Positions 1 to 8,692 of a DNA stretch of 64,000 nucleotides are shown piece after piece (positions within the stretch are counted from its first letter, which is position 1; each line of letters opens with the position of its first letter). The translations under genes and the position numbers were made by a program. The DNA is taken from NCBI GenBank assembly GCA_913057435.1, contig CAJXNY010000023.1, forward strand, positions 1 through 64,000. The letters run 5' to 3'. The notes beneath the pieces are model-generated. The model had not been told where the DNA came from. It worked only from the letters and a program-made list of their open reading frames with translations, and did not search any database. This stretch comes from an uncultured Oceanospirillaceae bacterium (lineage in GTDB: Bacteria > Pseudomonadota > Gammaproteobacteria > Pseudomonadales > Balneatricaceae).

Positions 1-1
1 G

Positions 2-1115
<1,114 letters not shown>

Positions 1116-1141
1116 CCCCATGTGCACCCTGCGAGCATAAA

Positions 1142-1160
1142 AGACTAGGGCATCGCCAGG
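1142..1160 (+). pseudogene. possible 3' remnant of a 5S rRNA gene
   Basis: AGACTAGGGCATCGCCAGG differs at only two places from the 3' end of many gammaproteobacterial 5S rRNAs as I remember it (AGAGTAGGTCATCGCCAGG). A CCCCATGTG, also found in that part of 5S rRNA, directly follows the IS end at 1116-1124, but 17 extra bases separate the two pieces. A strong hairpin terminator follows at 1178-1208, as expected after an rrn operon. The rest of the gene would lie beyond the IS. This is recognition by eye, not an alignment. Confidence 0.35.
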
Positions 1161-1177
1161 TGGCTAATTACGAAAGA

Positions 1178-1208
1178 CCCCGAGTGCTTAATTGCCTCGG
1201 GGTTTTTT
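1178..1208 (+). terminator. Rho-independent terminator
   Basis: Stem CCCCGAG (1178-1184) pairs with CTCGGGG (1196-1202) and is followed by six T. No intact gene precedes it on the plus strand except the IS, so it probably ended the transcription unit that the IS interrupted (perhaps an rRNA operon). Confidence 0.85.
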
Positions 1209-1361
1209 CGTTGTACGGAAAAAGCAGGACAGCGGATCGCTAGCCAGCTGGATCCTGCGAGGTGGCCTGCTACGCCCTGTCGCAGCGCGCTCCGCACGCG
1301 TCTGGTCTGTCGTAATCCCCGGTTGGTCGTGTTTGAGAATTACTTATCAAAGCTTCATAAT

Positions 1362-1376
1362 AGAACTTCAGGTTCC
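1362..1376. promoter_or_regulatory. putative IclR-type operator O3, 19 bp before the iclR-like gene
   Basis: AGAAC-TTCAG-GTTCC is a near-perfect 15-bp dyad. Read on the minus strand (GGAAC-CTGAA-GTTCT) it matches the two dyads at the dctP promoter (GGAAC-CATAA-GTACC and GGAAT-CATGA-GTCCC). Its place just before the start codon suggests autoregulation of the IclR-family gene. Binding is inferred. Confidence 0.55.
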
Positions 1377-1395
1377 ATTAAAAGGTTATGAATAA

Positions 1396-2181
1396 ATGAC
1401 ATCGCAACGTGCAGGACGGGGGCCATCTGTGACCCGTGTGATGGAGATTGTGGAAGCTGTGTCCTCGTTAGAGCAGCCCATGTCGCCCGCCGATCTTTCG
1501 TTTTTACTGGGTATTCCCAAGGCCAGCCTGCATCGTCTGATCCAGCAGCTGGAGGATGATGGTTATGTACAGACCAATATGCGCGGGAAGATCGTGCCGG
1601 GTCGGCGGATGTATAAGCTGGCGCTAGGGGTATTGCACAGCAGCCGTTTTCAGATCCAGCGTCAGGCTATTCTGCAGCGCTTGGGGCGGCAGCTGGATGA
1701 GGCCTGTGGCATTGCGATCCCAGATGGCACCGAGATGGTGTATTACGACCGGGTAGAGTCCAGCTGGCCGTTACAATTCAACCTGAAAACGGGCAGCCGG
1801 GTACCGCTGTGGTGCACCTCCAGCGGTAAGCTATATCTGAGTTTTCTGGCCAGGAATATGCGCCATCGAGTCATTCATAATTTGCCGCTGGACAAGATGT
1901 CGCGCTCTACATTGACGGATCCGGAAAGCCTGGAAGCATCGCTACTGGCGATCAGGGCCAATGAGATGGGTATTGATAACGAAGAGTATATGGATGGTAT
2001 GGTGGGTTGTGCAGTGCCGATTAAAAATGCCGAAGGTCAGTTTATTGCCAGCCTCTATACCCATGTTCCGGTCGTGCGTAAAAGCCTGGATGAGTTGAAG
2101 GCGTTTGAACCGCTGCTGCGCCAGGCGGCGGCTGACATCAGTGATCTGGTGAACTCACCGGTGATCGATAGCGGCGAGTAA
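1396..2181 (+). CDS. IclR-family transcriptional regulator
   Basis: A 261-residue protein with an N-terminal winged helix-turn-helix (about residues 10-70, SPADLSFLLGIPKASLHRLIQQL) and a C-terminal GAF-like effector domain (about 90-255), the normal IclR architecture and length. An AAAGG sits before the ATG at 1396. It converges on the mmsA end of the TRAP/dehydrogenase operon and shares a bidirectional terminator with it. Operator-like dyads before this gene and at the dctP promoter suggest it controls that operon in response to a small organic acid; the ligand is unknown. Confidence 0.9.
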   Translation: MTSQRAGRGPSVTRVMEIVEAVSSLEQPMSPADLSFLLGIPKASLHRLIQQLEDDGYVQTNMRGKIVPGRRMYKLALGVLHSSRFQIQRQAILQRLGRQLDEACGIAIPDGTEMVYYDRVESSWPLQFNLKTGSRVPLWCTSSGKLYLSFLARNMRHRVIHNLPLDKMSRSTLTDPESLEASLLAIRANEMGIDNEEYMDGMVGCAVPIKNAEGQFIASLYTHVPVVRKSLDELKAFEPLLRQAAADISDLVNSPVIDSGE

Positions 2182-2200
2182 GTATTGAATGGAAAGAAAA

Positions 2201-2232
2201 AGCCCCGCACTGGCATCAGGGCGGGGCTGTTT
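2201..2232. terminator. bidirectional Rho-independent terminator
   Basis: AGCCCCGC (2201-2208) pairs with GCGGGGCT (2221-2228). A T-rich tail follows on the plus strand, and the A-run before it gives a T-run on the minus strand, so it can end both the iclR-like gene and the convergent mmsA operon. Confidence 0.88.
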
Positions 2233-2244
2233 TCTGTCTAACGA

Positions 2245-3741
2245 TCAGGCCGGGAAAGAGAACTCGGCCCCTTCACGTACACCGCTGGACGGCCAGCGCT
2301 GGGTGATGGTTTTACGCTTGGTGTAAAAGCGTACAGCGTCCGGGCCGTAGGCATGCAGATCACCAAACAGCGAGCGCTTCCAGCCGCCGAAGCTATGGTA
2401 GGCAACCGGTACTGGCAGCGGTACGTTAATACCGACCATCCCCACTTTGATGTTATCGCTGAAGTAACGGGCGGCTTCGCCATCACGGGTGAAGATGCAG
2501 GTACCGTTACCGTACTCGTGGTCATCGATCATCTTCATCGCTTCTTCCATTGAGTTTACTCGTACGACGACCAGTACCGGACCGAATATCTCTTCCTGGT
2601 AGCAGGTCATAGCGGTTGTCACCTGATCGATCAGGGTGCCGCCAACGAAGAAGCCGTTCTCGTAGCCTAGTACCGTAACATCACGGCCATCTACCACAAT
2701 AGTGGCACCCTGCTCGGCAGCGCTACCGATGTAACCCTGCACTTTTTCCATATGCTGACGGGTGATCACCGGACCAAAGTCATTGCTGTTATCAGTGCAG
2801 GCACCGACCTTCAGACTTTTCATCCGTTCTTTCATTTTGCTGACCAGCTGATCGCCGGCGCTGTTACCCACGGTGACGGCCACAGAGATCGCCATACAAC
2901 GCTCACCGGAGGAGCCGAATGCCGCGCCAGTCAGTACGTTAACGGCGTTATCCATGTCTGCATCTGGCATGACGATGGCGTGGTTTTTTGCTCCACCCAG
3001 GGCCTGACAACGTTTGCCATTTGCGCTGGCGGTGGTGTAAATGTATTCGGCGATTGGTGTGGAGCCAACGAAGCTGACAGCTTGGATACGTGGCTCAGAC
3101 AACAAAATGTCCACGGCTTCTTTATCACCGTTAACAACGTTCAGGACACCGGCAGGCAGGCCTGCTTCGTACAGCAGCTCGGCAACCAGCATCACGGAAG
3201 ACGGGTTACGCTCGGATGGTTTGAGTACGAAAGTGTTACCGCAGACGATTGCCATTGGGTACATCCACAGTGGCACCATGGCCGGGAAGTTGAACGGTGT
3301 GATACCCGCGACAACCCCCAGTGGCTGGAATTCGCTCCAGCAGTCGATGGCCGGGCCGACGTTTTTACTGTGCTCACCCTTGAGCAGTTCCGGGGCATAA
3401 CAGGCGTATTCGACACACTCGATGCCACGCTGCAGTTCACCCTTGGCATCGTGACCGATCTTGCCGTGTTCTTCGCCAATGACCTCGGCTAGCCGGTCGG
3501 CATTCTGCTCCAGCAGCTCTTTGAAGCGGAACATGATGGCAGCGCGTTTCTGTGGTGGGGTGTTGCGCCATGCCGGGTACGCTGCTTCGGCAGCGCTGAT
3601 CGCTTCATCGACGGTTGCGGCGCTGGCCATGGCCACGTGTTTGCTGACCTCTCCTGTTGCCGGGTTGTAAACAGGGGCAACGCGTTCGTCGCCATGCAGG
3701 GTGACAGGGCTGTTATTGATCAAGTGTGCAACGGTTTTCAT
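2245..3741 (-). CDS. mmsA: CoA-acylating methylmalonate/malonate-semialdehyde dehydrogenase
   Basis: NAD-dependent enzyme that oxidises malonate semialdehyde or methylmalonate semialdehyde with CoA to acetyl-CoA or propionyl-CoA plus CO2. The 498 residues are full length for MmsA. The family Cys is C282 in SSGERCMA, the cofactor-site LKPSERNP and the substrate-loop ITPFNFPAM are clear, and the C-terminal SFGGWKRSLFGD is typical. It is the last gene of the operon, five bases after the iron alcohol dehydrogenase stop, so the alcohol dehydrogenase probably makes its semialdehyde substrate. The same enzyme pair is DddB/DddC in dimethylsulfoniopropionate and 3-hydroxypropionate breakdown. Valine catabolism is the other common role of MmsA, but no valine-pathway genes are nearby. 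Confidence 0.93.
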   Translation of the reverse strand: MKTVAHLINNSPVTLHGDERVAPVYNPATGEVSKHVAMASAATVDEAISAAEAAYPAWRNTPPQKRAAIMFRFKELLEQNADRLAEVIGEEHGKIGHDAKGELQRGIECVEYACYAPELLKGEHSKNVGPAIDCWSEFQPLGVVAGITPFNFPAMVPLWMYPMAIVCGNTFVLKPSERNPSSVMLVAELLYEAGLPAGVLNVVNGDKEAVDILLSEPRIQAVSFVGSTPIAEYIYTTASANGKRCQALGGAKNHAIVMPDADMDNAVNVLTGAAFGSSGERCMAISVAVTVGNSAGDQLVSKMKERMKSLKVGACTDNSNDFGPVITRQHMEKVQGYIGSAAEQGATIVVDGRDVTVLGYENGFFVGGTLIDQVTTAMTCYQEEIFGPVLVVVRVNSMEEAMKMIDDHEYGNGTCIFTRDGEAARYFSDNIKVGMVGINVPLPVPVAYHSFGGWKRSLFGDLHAYGPDAVRFYTKRKTITQRWPSSGVREGAEFSFPA

Positions 3742-3746
3742 CGGGG

Positions 3747-4913
3747 TTACTCCTGGTTCCAGAGGGCTTTATAGATATCAACAATCTCTTGCTGGCTTGG
3801 GATGCGCGGATTGTTGTTGGGGGATCCTGAATTGAGGGCCTGAGTGGCCATCTCATCGACCAGTGACATGAACTGGTCACGGTCGATGCCAAACTGCTGG
3901 GGTGTTGGTACCTGCAGTTCAGCGTTAAGGGCATGCAGTTCTGCCAGTAATTTCTGACTGGCCTGATCGGTGCTGTCCTGTGAGGTCGCCACGCCCATAG
4001 CGCGGGCACAGTCGGCGTAGCGTTCGGGCGCTGCGCTGATAGAGAACGCCGTTACGCTGGGTAGTAACATGGCATTGGACAGCCCGTGAGGGACGTGGAA
4101 AAAGGCACCGATCGGGCGGCTCATACCATGTACCAGTGCCACCGAGGCGTTAGAAAAACCAATGCCGGCCAGAGTTGAACCCAGCATCATCGCTTCACGG
4201 GCGGGCTTGTCTTTGCTGTCTTTATAAGCACGGCGCAGGTTCGGGCCGATCAGGCTCATGGCGGCCAGGGCCTGAGTGTCGCTGTAGGCATTGGCTTTCT
4301 GGCTGACATAGGCTTCCATGGCATGAGTCAGCGCATCAATGCCCGTGTCGGCGGTAATCCGCGCAGGGAGGCTAAGGGTCAGACTGTAATCAACCAGGGC
4401 GGCAACCGGCATAAAGCCGATTCCGACGCAAAGCATTTTCTCGTCATTGGCTTCATCGGTAATGATGGTGAACTTGGTCGCTTCTGAGCCGGTACCCGCG
4501 GTGGTCGGGATGGCAATAATTGGCAGGCCAGCTTCGTTAACGATACGCGGGAATTTGTAGTCGCGCATCGAGCCGCCATGCTTGCCGAGGATGGCAATGG
4601 CCTTGGCACTGTCGATCGGGCTACCGCCGCCCAGAGCGATAATTGAGTCGTAGTCGCCGTTCTGGACCTGGTCCACACCGGCCATGATTGAGCCAATGGT
4701 CGGTTCGGGAACCGTGTCGGCAAACACATCACAGAACACCATATGGTTGGCCAGTGTGGCTTCGATCTGGCTGACGTAGCCCAGCTCTACCATGACCTTG
4801 TCGGTGATAATCAGAGGGCGTTTGCAGTTCAGGCTGGCCAGCACAGCAGGTATTTCCTGGCTGGCGCCTTCGCCCACCTGCATGATGCGGGGCAATATGA
4901 TTTGAGTAGACAT
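3747..4913 (-). CDS. iron-containing alcohol dehydrogenase (hydroxyacid type, DddB-like)
   Basis: NAD-dependent group III (iron) alcohol dehydrogenase. Nucleotide-binding GGGS lies at residues 95-98; the iron ligands are D193, H197 (GIDALTHAM), H262 and H276 (HGMSRPIGAFFHVPHG). I start it at the ATG at 4913, preceded by AGGTAGGA, rather than the ORF-track start at 4973; this gives 388 residues, normal for the family. Its place directly before mmsA suggests oxidation of 3-hydroxypropionate or a related hydroxyacid to a semialdehyde. The substrate is inferred from context. Confidence 0.88.
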   Translation of the reverse strand: MSTQIILPRIMQVGEGASQEIPAVLASLNCKRPLIITDKVMVELGYVSQIEATLANHMVFCDVFADTVPEPTIGSIMAGVDQVQNGDYDSIIALGGGSPIDSAKAIAILGKHGGSMRDYKFPRIVNEAGLPIIAIPTTAGTGSEATKFTIITDEANDEKMLCVGIGFMPVAALVDYSLTLSLPARITADTGIDALTHAMEAYVSQKANAYSDTQALAAMSLIGPNLRRAYKDSKDKPAREAMMLGSTLAGIGFSNASVALVHGMSRPIGAFFHVPHGLSNAMLLPSVTAFSISAAPERYADCARAMGVATSQDSTDQASQKLLAELHALNAELQVPTPQQFGIDRDQFMSLVDEMATQALNSGSPNNNPRIPSQQEIVDIYKALWNQE

Positions 4914-4990
4914 GTGTGTTCCTACCTTAAAAATCAACAGAGATAACAGAAAATCAAACTTGAACCATTCCATGGCGACCGTGCTTCAGC

Positions 4991-6346
4991 TCAGGGTGCA
5001 TAGGCTGTTGCGGGCAGCCAGGTGACGATACCTTGCCAATTGAAAACAATGACCAGGCCCAGTAACTGGATCAGGATAAAGGGTATGACTCCCCGGTAGA
5101 TGTGGCCGAGACTGATCCCCTCGGGGGCCACCCCTTTGAGGTAAAACAGGGCGAAGCCGACGGGTGGCGTCAGGAACGACGTCTGCAGGCAGACCGCAAA
5201 TAGCACGGTGAACCACACCAGATCAAAGCCAAGACTGGCGACCACAGGGGCAACCAGTGGCAGCACGATCAGCGTCAGCTCGATCCAGTCGAGGAAGAAG
5301 CCGAGAATAAAAGTCACTGCCAGGATGCTGATCACAATGCCGGAGGGGCCAAAAGGTAATCCGGTCAGCGCGCCTTCGATCAGTTCGTCGCCGCCCAGCC
5401 CACGCAGGATCAGTGAGAAACCGGTCGCACCCAGTAGCAGGGCGAAGATGAAGGCGGTGCTTTTGGTGGTTTCCCGGCCCACTTCACTCAGTACCTGTAT
5501 GGATAACCGGCCTTTACTCAGCGCCAGTACGGTGGCACCCAGCGCACCGACCCCGGAGGCTTCGGTAGGTGTGGCGATACCGAAGAAAATCGAACCCAGT
5601 ACTGCCAGGATCAGCCCGGCGGTGGGCAGTACCGCCCAGAGTACATTCAGCAAAATACGCAGCGAGACTTTCTCGGCATCGGCGGGTACTGGCGCGGCCT
5701 GTGGCCGCAGAAAACCAAACACCAGGATGTAGGTTACATACAGGGCGGCCAGCAACAGGCCGGGAAACAGCGCGCCCAGGAACAGGTCACCTACGGACAG
5801 ACCGACCCGGTCACCCATCATCACCAGCATAATGCTGGGGGGAATCAGGATACCCAGGGTGCCGGTGGAGCAGACTGTGCCGCAGGCCAGCTCCTTGCTG
5901 TAGCCTTCACGCAGCATCAGCGGAATGCCCAGCACTGACAGCAGCACCACGGAAGCACCGATAATGCCAGTCGACGCGGCAAGCAGCAGGCCGACAAAGG
6001 TCACCGTGACCGCGAGGCCACCCCGAACCTTGCCAAACAGCCGGGCCAGGTTAGTCATCAGATCTTCGGCGACGCCGGAGCGGTCCAGCATCAGGCCCAT
6101 AAACACAAACATGGGCAGGGCGACCAGCACCCAGTTGGTCATCACATCCCACATGCGGGGCACAACGATCGACACATAGTTCCAGTCGATGCCAATAAAA
6201 GCGTCGAACCAGCTGTCGGCCAGCATGGCCAGGGCGGCAAAAATCACCGCCACGCCACCCATTACCCAGGCGACCGGGAAACCGCTGAACAGCAGGCCGA
6301 TAAAGCTGGCAAACATAGTGATGGCCAGAATTTCATTAATCTCCAT
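4991..6346 (-). CDS. dctM: TRAP transporter large membrane subunit DctM
   Basis: Large integral membrane protein (451 residues, about 12-13 hydrophobic helices) of a tripartite ATP-independent periplasmic transporter, where it carries out sodium-driven solute translocation. Typical DctM stretches are FSGFPVAWVMGG near the N-terminus, STGIIGASVVLLSVLGIPLML and GTLGILIPPSIMLV. It resembles the branch annotated as mannitol/chloroaromatic or 2-oxoacid type. AGGAG precedes its ATG. It lies nine bases after dctQ and 77 bases before the alcohol dehydrogenase start, so transport and oxidation are probably co-transcribed. Confidence 0.93.
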   Translation of the reverse strand: MEINEILAITMFASFIGLLFSGFPVAWVMGGVAVIFAALAMLADSWFDAFIGIDWNYVSIVVPRMWDVMTNWVLVALPMFVFMGLMLDRSGVAEDLMTNLARLFGKVRGGLAVTVTFVGLLLAASTGIIGASVVLLSVLGIPLMLREGYSKELACGTVCSTGTLGILIPPSIMLVMMGDRVGLSVGDLFLGALFPGLLLAALYVTYILVFGFLRPQAAPVPADAEKVSLRILLNVLWAVLPTAGLILAVLGSIFFGIATPTEASGVGALGATVLALSKGRLSIQVLSEVGRETTKSTAFIFALLLGATGFSLILRGLGGDELIEGALTGLPFGPSGIVISILAVTFILGFFLDWIELTLIVLPLVAPVVASLGFDLVWFTVLFAVCLQTSFLTPPVGFALFYLKGVAPEGISLGHIYRGVIPFILIQLLGLVIVFNWQGIVTWLPATAYAP

Positions 6347-6355
6347 GAATGACTC

Positions 6356-6967
6356 CTAAGCGGCCGCAGGGGCAGTGGTGGCCAGACGGCGGGGCGCAAA
6401 CAGCAGTGCGATTACCCGGCTTAGCCGCGATACCGTGGCCAGCGCCAGCAGCGCAAAACCGAACAACAGAGCTGATTTGATCAGCCAGCGGTACGGTAGC
6501 CCGCCCGGGTCGCCAGAGACTTCGCTCAGCTGCCAGGAGTAGACGATAAACGGCACCGAGTACCAGAGCACAAGGCTGAGGAATGGAGTCAGTAAAAACA
6601 GCATGCCGAACAGTTCGACCCAGGCCTGGGTACGCAGGCTAAAACGGTGGTGAAACAGATCGACTCGCACGTGATCATCGGCGACGAAGCAGTAAGACAG
6701 CCCCAGTAGCCAGCCGGCGGCGTAGAGGTGCCATTGCAGTTCTTCAAACTCGATCCGGCCCTCATCCAGGGCATAGCGCATAAAAACGTTAAGTATGATC
6801 ACTGCCATCAGCAAAACCCATATCCAGGACAGCCATTCGCCGATGCGCATCAGCAGGGCGTCCAGCCAGCGCGACACAGCGGTGTCTGGCAGGGTGGTGT
6901 GAGGGGTCAGGCGGTCCAGCTCCACATGGGTGAGGTCGAGTGCCGGATCCGTGTTGGTCTGATGCAT
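6356..6967 (-). CDS. dctQ: TRAP transporter small membrane subunit DctQ
   Basis: A 203-residue protein with four predicted membrane helices (around residues 40-60, 85-105, 125-150 and 165-185), the usual DctQ fold, which docks with DctM. GGAGG stands before the ATG at 6967. The gene lies between dctP and dctM in the normal order. The short Ala/Pro-rich C-terminus is not informative. Confidence 0.9.
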   Translation of the reverse strand: MHQTNTDPALDLTHVELDRLTPHTTLPDTAVSRWLDALLMRIGEWLSWIWVLLMAVIILNVFMRYALDEGRIEFEELQWHLYAAGWLLGLSYCFVADDHVRVDLFHHRFSLRTQAWVELFGMLFLLTPFLSLVLWYSVPFIVYSWQLSEVSGDPGGLPYRWLIKSALLFGFALLALATVSRLSRVIALLFAPRRLATTAPAAA

Positions 6968-7027
6968 ATAGCCTCCGCGATGGACTGAAATCGTGATCAG
7001 GTGGCGATTTCAGAGCGTCAGAGCCCG

Positions 7028-7049
7028 CACCTGCAGTGAGCTGCAGGTG
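7028..7049 (-). promoter_or_regulatory. intercistronic hairpin between dctP and dctQ
   Basis: CACCTGCAG (7028-7036), loop TGAG, CTGCAGGTG (7041-7049): a perfect 9-bp stem in the 119-bp gap. It has no T-run on the minus strand. Such hairpins after binding-protein genes often stabilise the upstream mRNA so that the binding protein is made in excess; that role is inferred. Confidence 0.6.
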
Positions 7050-7086
7050 GAGCGGTAAAAACCTGAAGGTAAACTGTGACGGTGGG

Positions 7087-8160
7087 TCAGAAATCCCGTG
7101 GCAGGTAGGCCAGTCGCTTCCAGCTTTTATACTCTTGCATAAAGGCCTGCTGAGACTGGTAGACGCGTTTGAAGTCGGCGTCTTTGGCGGACTGTTCCTG
7201 CATCACTTCGTCGGTGAGCTGTTTCAGTTTGCTCAGCAGTTGCGGGTTGAGTGTACGTGCAGTTACGCCTTTGGCCGCGAAGCCGTTGACCACCGAGCCC
7301 TGGAGGGATTCACCACGGGTTAGCGCACGTAAGGTGCCAGCGGTACAGGCCATCTCGATCATCGCCTGACTGGATGTGCTCAGCTCATCCCAGGTTTGCT
7401 TGTTTACGACCAGGTGGTTGGCAGTAAAGGTCTGGTGCCAGCCTGGGAAGTAGTTGTTCTTGGCGATTTTATCGAAGCCCAGCAGCTGGTCGATGGCAGG
7501 CATGGAGAATTCTGTCGCATCGATAGCCCCTTTCTCCAGCGCGGGGAATATCTCACCACCCGGCATGGACGTCACGGAGGCACCTGCTTTCTGCAGCACC
7601 TGACCACCGAGCCCGGCAAAGCGAATTTTCAGACCTTTGAAGTCCTCAATGGAGTTGATCTCCTGACGGAACCAGCCTGCGGTTTCCGGGCCAATCACAC
7701 CGCACAGAATCGGTTGAATATTGTGTTTGGCGTACACCTGCTCAGCCAGTTTTCTACCTTCGCCGTCATACCACCAGGCAGCGTATTCCCAGGGTTCCAT
7801 GCCAAACGGTACGTTACTGAACAGGCCAGAGGCCGGGATTTTGCCCTGGTCATAGCCCAGCAGTGCCAGCCCGGCTGGAATCTGTTTGTTCTTTACCGCT
7901 TCGGTAATCGCGAACGGTGGCACAATTTTGCCCGGTTCATACACCTTGAACTGAATATCGCCATGACTGGCGGCTTTGAGCTGTCTGGCGACCTGAGCGA
8001 TCGGGTCGCCCAGTGCTGGCAGATGGGTACCGAATACGGACTGGACCTTCCAGCGTACGGTTTCGGCAGCGTGTAGCGGTGTGCTGGCAACAGTGGCCAG
8101 AATGCCGGCAGCGGCAAATTTTACGACAGCAGAGCGCAGGTTGTTTTTATATTTATCCAC
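7087..8160 (-). CDS. dctP: TRAP transporter periplasmic solute-binding protein DctP
   Basis: A 357-residue DctP/TakP-type binding protein. It has a Sec signal peptide (about residues 1-31, ending STPLHA|AE) and the family stretches IPAGLALLGYDQGK, LKIRFAGLGGQVLQKAGA and LEKGAIDATEFSMPAIDQLLGF; the conserved Arg in LKIRFAG usually contacts the substrate carboxylate. The GTG start at 8160 is supported by GAGGAT upstream. It is the first gene of the operon, behind a promoter with TTGACA. The substrate is probably a small hydroxy- or oxo-acid, given the dehydrogenase pair downstream. Confidence 0.92.
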   Translation of the reverse strand: MDKYKNNLRSAVVKFAAAGILATVASTPLHAAETVRWKVQSVFGTHLPALGDPIAQVARQLKAASHGDIQFKVYEPGKIVPPFAITEAVKNKQIPAGLALLGYDQGKIPASGLFSNVPFGMEPWEYAAWWYDGEGRKLAEQVYAKHNIQPILCGVIGPETAGWFRQEINSIEDFKGLKIRFAGLGGQVLQKAGASVTSMPGGEIFPALEKGAIDATEFSMPAIDQLLGFDKIAKNNYFPGWHQTFTANHLVVNKQTWDELSTSSQAMIEMACTAGTLRALTRGESLQGSVVNGFAAKGVTARTLNPQLLSKLKQLTDEVMQEQSAKDADFKRVYQSQQAFMQEYKSWKRLAYLPRDF

Positions 8161-8247
8161 GGCTAGATCCTCGATCCGGTAACCCGATGGGACTTTCCCA
8201 GCAAGCGACCGTTCTTATTGGTTTTTTAAGGCTCTTAACTCTATATC

Positions 8248-8262
8248 GGAACCATAAGTACC
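8248..8262. promoter_or_regulatory. putative IclR-type operator O1 overlapping the dctP -10 box
   Basis: GGAAC-CATAA-GTACC, a 15-bp imperfect dyad overlapping the -10 element. The surrounding 18 bases match O2 at 15 of 18 positions. A regulator bound here would block RNA polymerase. It matches the dyad before the iclR-like gene. Confidence 0.6.
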
Positions 8263-8288
8263 ATATTTGAGGCTTTAGGGGCTGTCAA
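8260..8288 (-). promoter_or_regulatory. sigma-70-type promoter of the dctPQM-adh-mmsA operon
   Basis: On the minus strand a perfect -35 TTGACA (8288-8283) is followed after 17 bases by TATGGT (8265-8260) as -10. The start codon of dctP lies about 100 bases further on. Two operator-like repeats flank and overlap the promoter. Confidence 0.65.
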
Positions 8289-8300
8289 TTCTTTTATAAT

Positions 8301-8315
8301 GGAATCATGAGTCCC
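8301..8315. promoter_or_regulatory. putative IclR-type operator O2 upstream of the dctP -35 box
   Basis: GGAAT-CATGA-GTCCC, the second copy of the repeat, 53 bp from O1 centre to centre (about five helical turns), just upstream of the -35 box. Confidence 0.55.
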
Positions 8316-8318
8316 ATA

Positions 8319-8507
8319 ATGTTGTTTTTGCCAGGGTTGAGTGTTTTTGATCGTGGGTTATGTATTGCGGTGCAAGAGAGAGGGCGTCGGAGCATAGGCA
8401 GCCCTCTCTGGTCAGTACTCGTGTTCAGCGCTGGGTTGGCGGGTGAGATATTTTTCGCGAATGGGGAGGCAGGAGTGCAGGGCAGTGGCTCTGTTGTGGG
8501 GGTAGAT
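8319..8507. other. intergenic region with no intact gene (with 8625-8692)
   Basis: The gap between dctP and the next gene spans 8161-8692. It holds the dctP promoter and operators on the left and the LysR fragment. Two track ORFs (8307-8624 plus, 8294-8584 minus) lack a recognisable domain and a good ribosome site, and I do not call them. Confidence 0.6.
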
Positions 8508-8624
8508 TCAGAGCAGCTGATTGCGGGCGTCAATACGACGGGAGACCGTCGACGGGCAGGCGTGCAGATTACGCGCTGCTTCACTCAGGCTGCTGGACCG
8601 TGCTACGACCAGGAAATATATTAG
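8508..8624 (-). pseudogene. decayed LysR-family regulator, helix-turn-helix fragment only
   Basis: The minus strand from about 8618 to a TGA at 8510-8508 reads YFLVVARSSSLSEAARNL then STVSRRID, the DNA-binding start of a LysR regulator (YFLxVAxxxSxSxAARxLxxxxSTVSRRI). No start codon is well placed and no effector domain follows in any frame I checked, so only about 36 codons are recognisable. The ORF track hides it because the frame is short. It may be the former regulator of the neighbouring TRAP operon. Confidence 0.55.
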
Positions 8625-8692
8625 GGCTGGTGCTGGTGCTGATGGTGAAACCGAGGCGGTAGCAGGTGGGTAAGGCCCGCCTCGGTTGCTCG

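Noticed and set aside
1192-1395. 67-codon plus frame before the iclR-like gene
   Set aside because: Starts inside the terminator stem and has no ribosome site or domain.
2752-3492. 246-codon plus-strand frame
   Set aside because: Antisense to mmsA; no domain or ribosome site.
8307-8624. 105-codon plus frame in the dctP upstream gap
   Set aside because: Starts in operator O2, has no ribosome site and is antisense to the LysR fragment.
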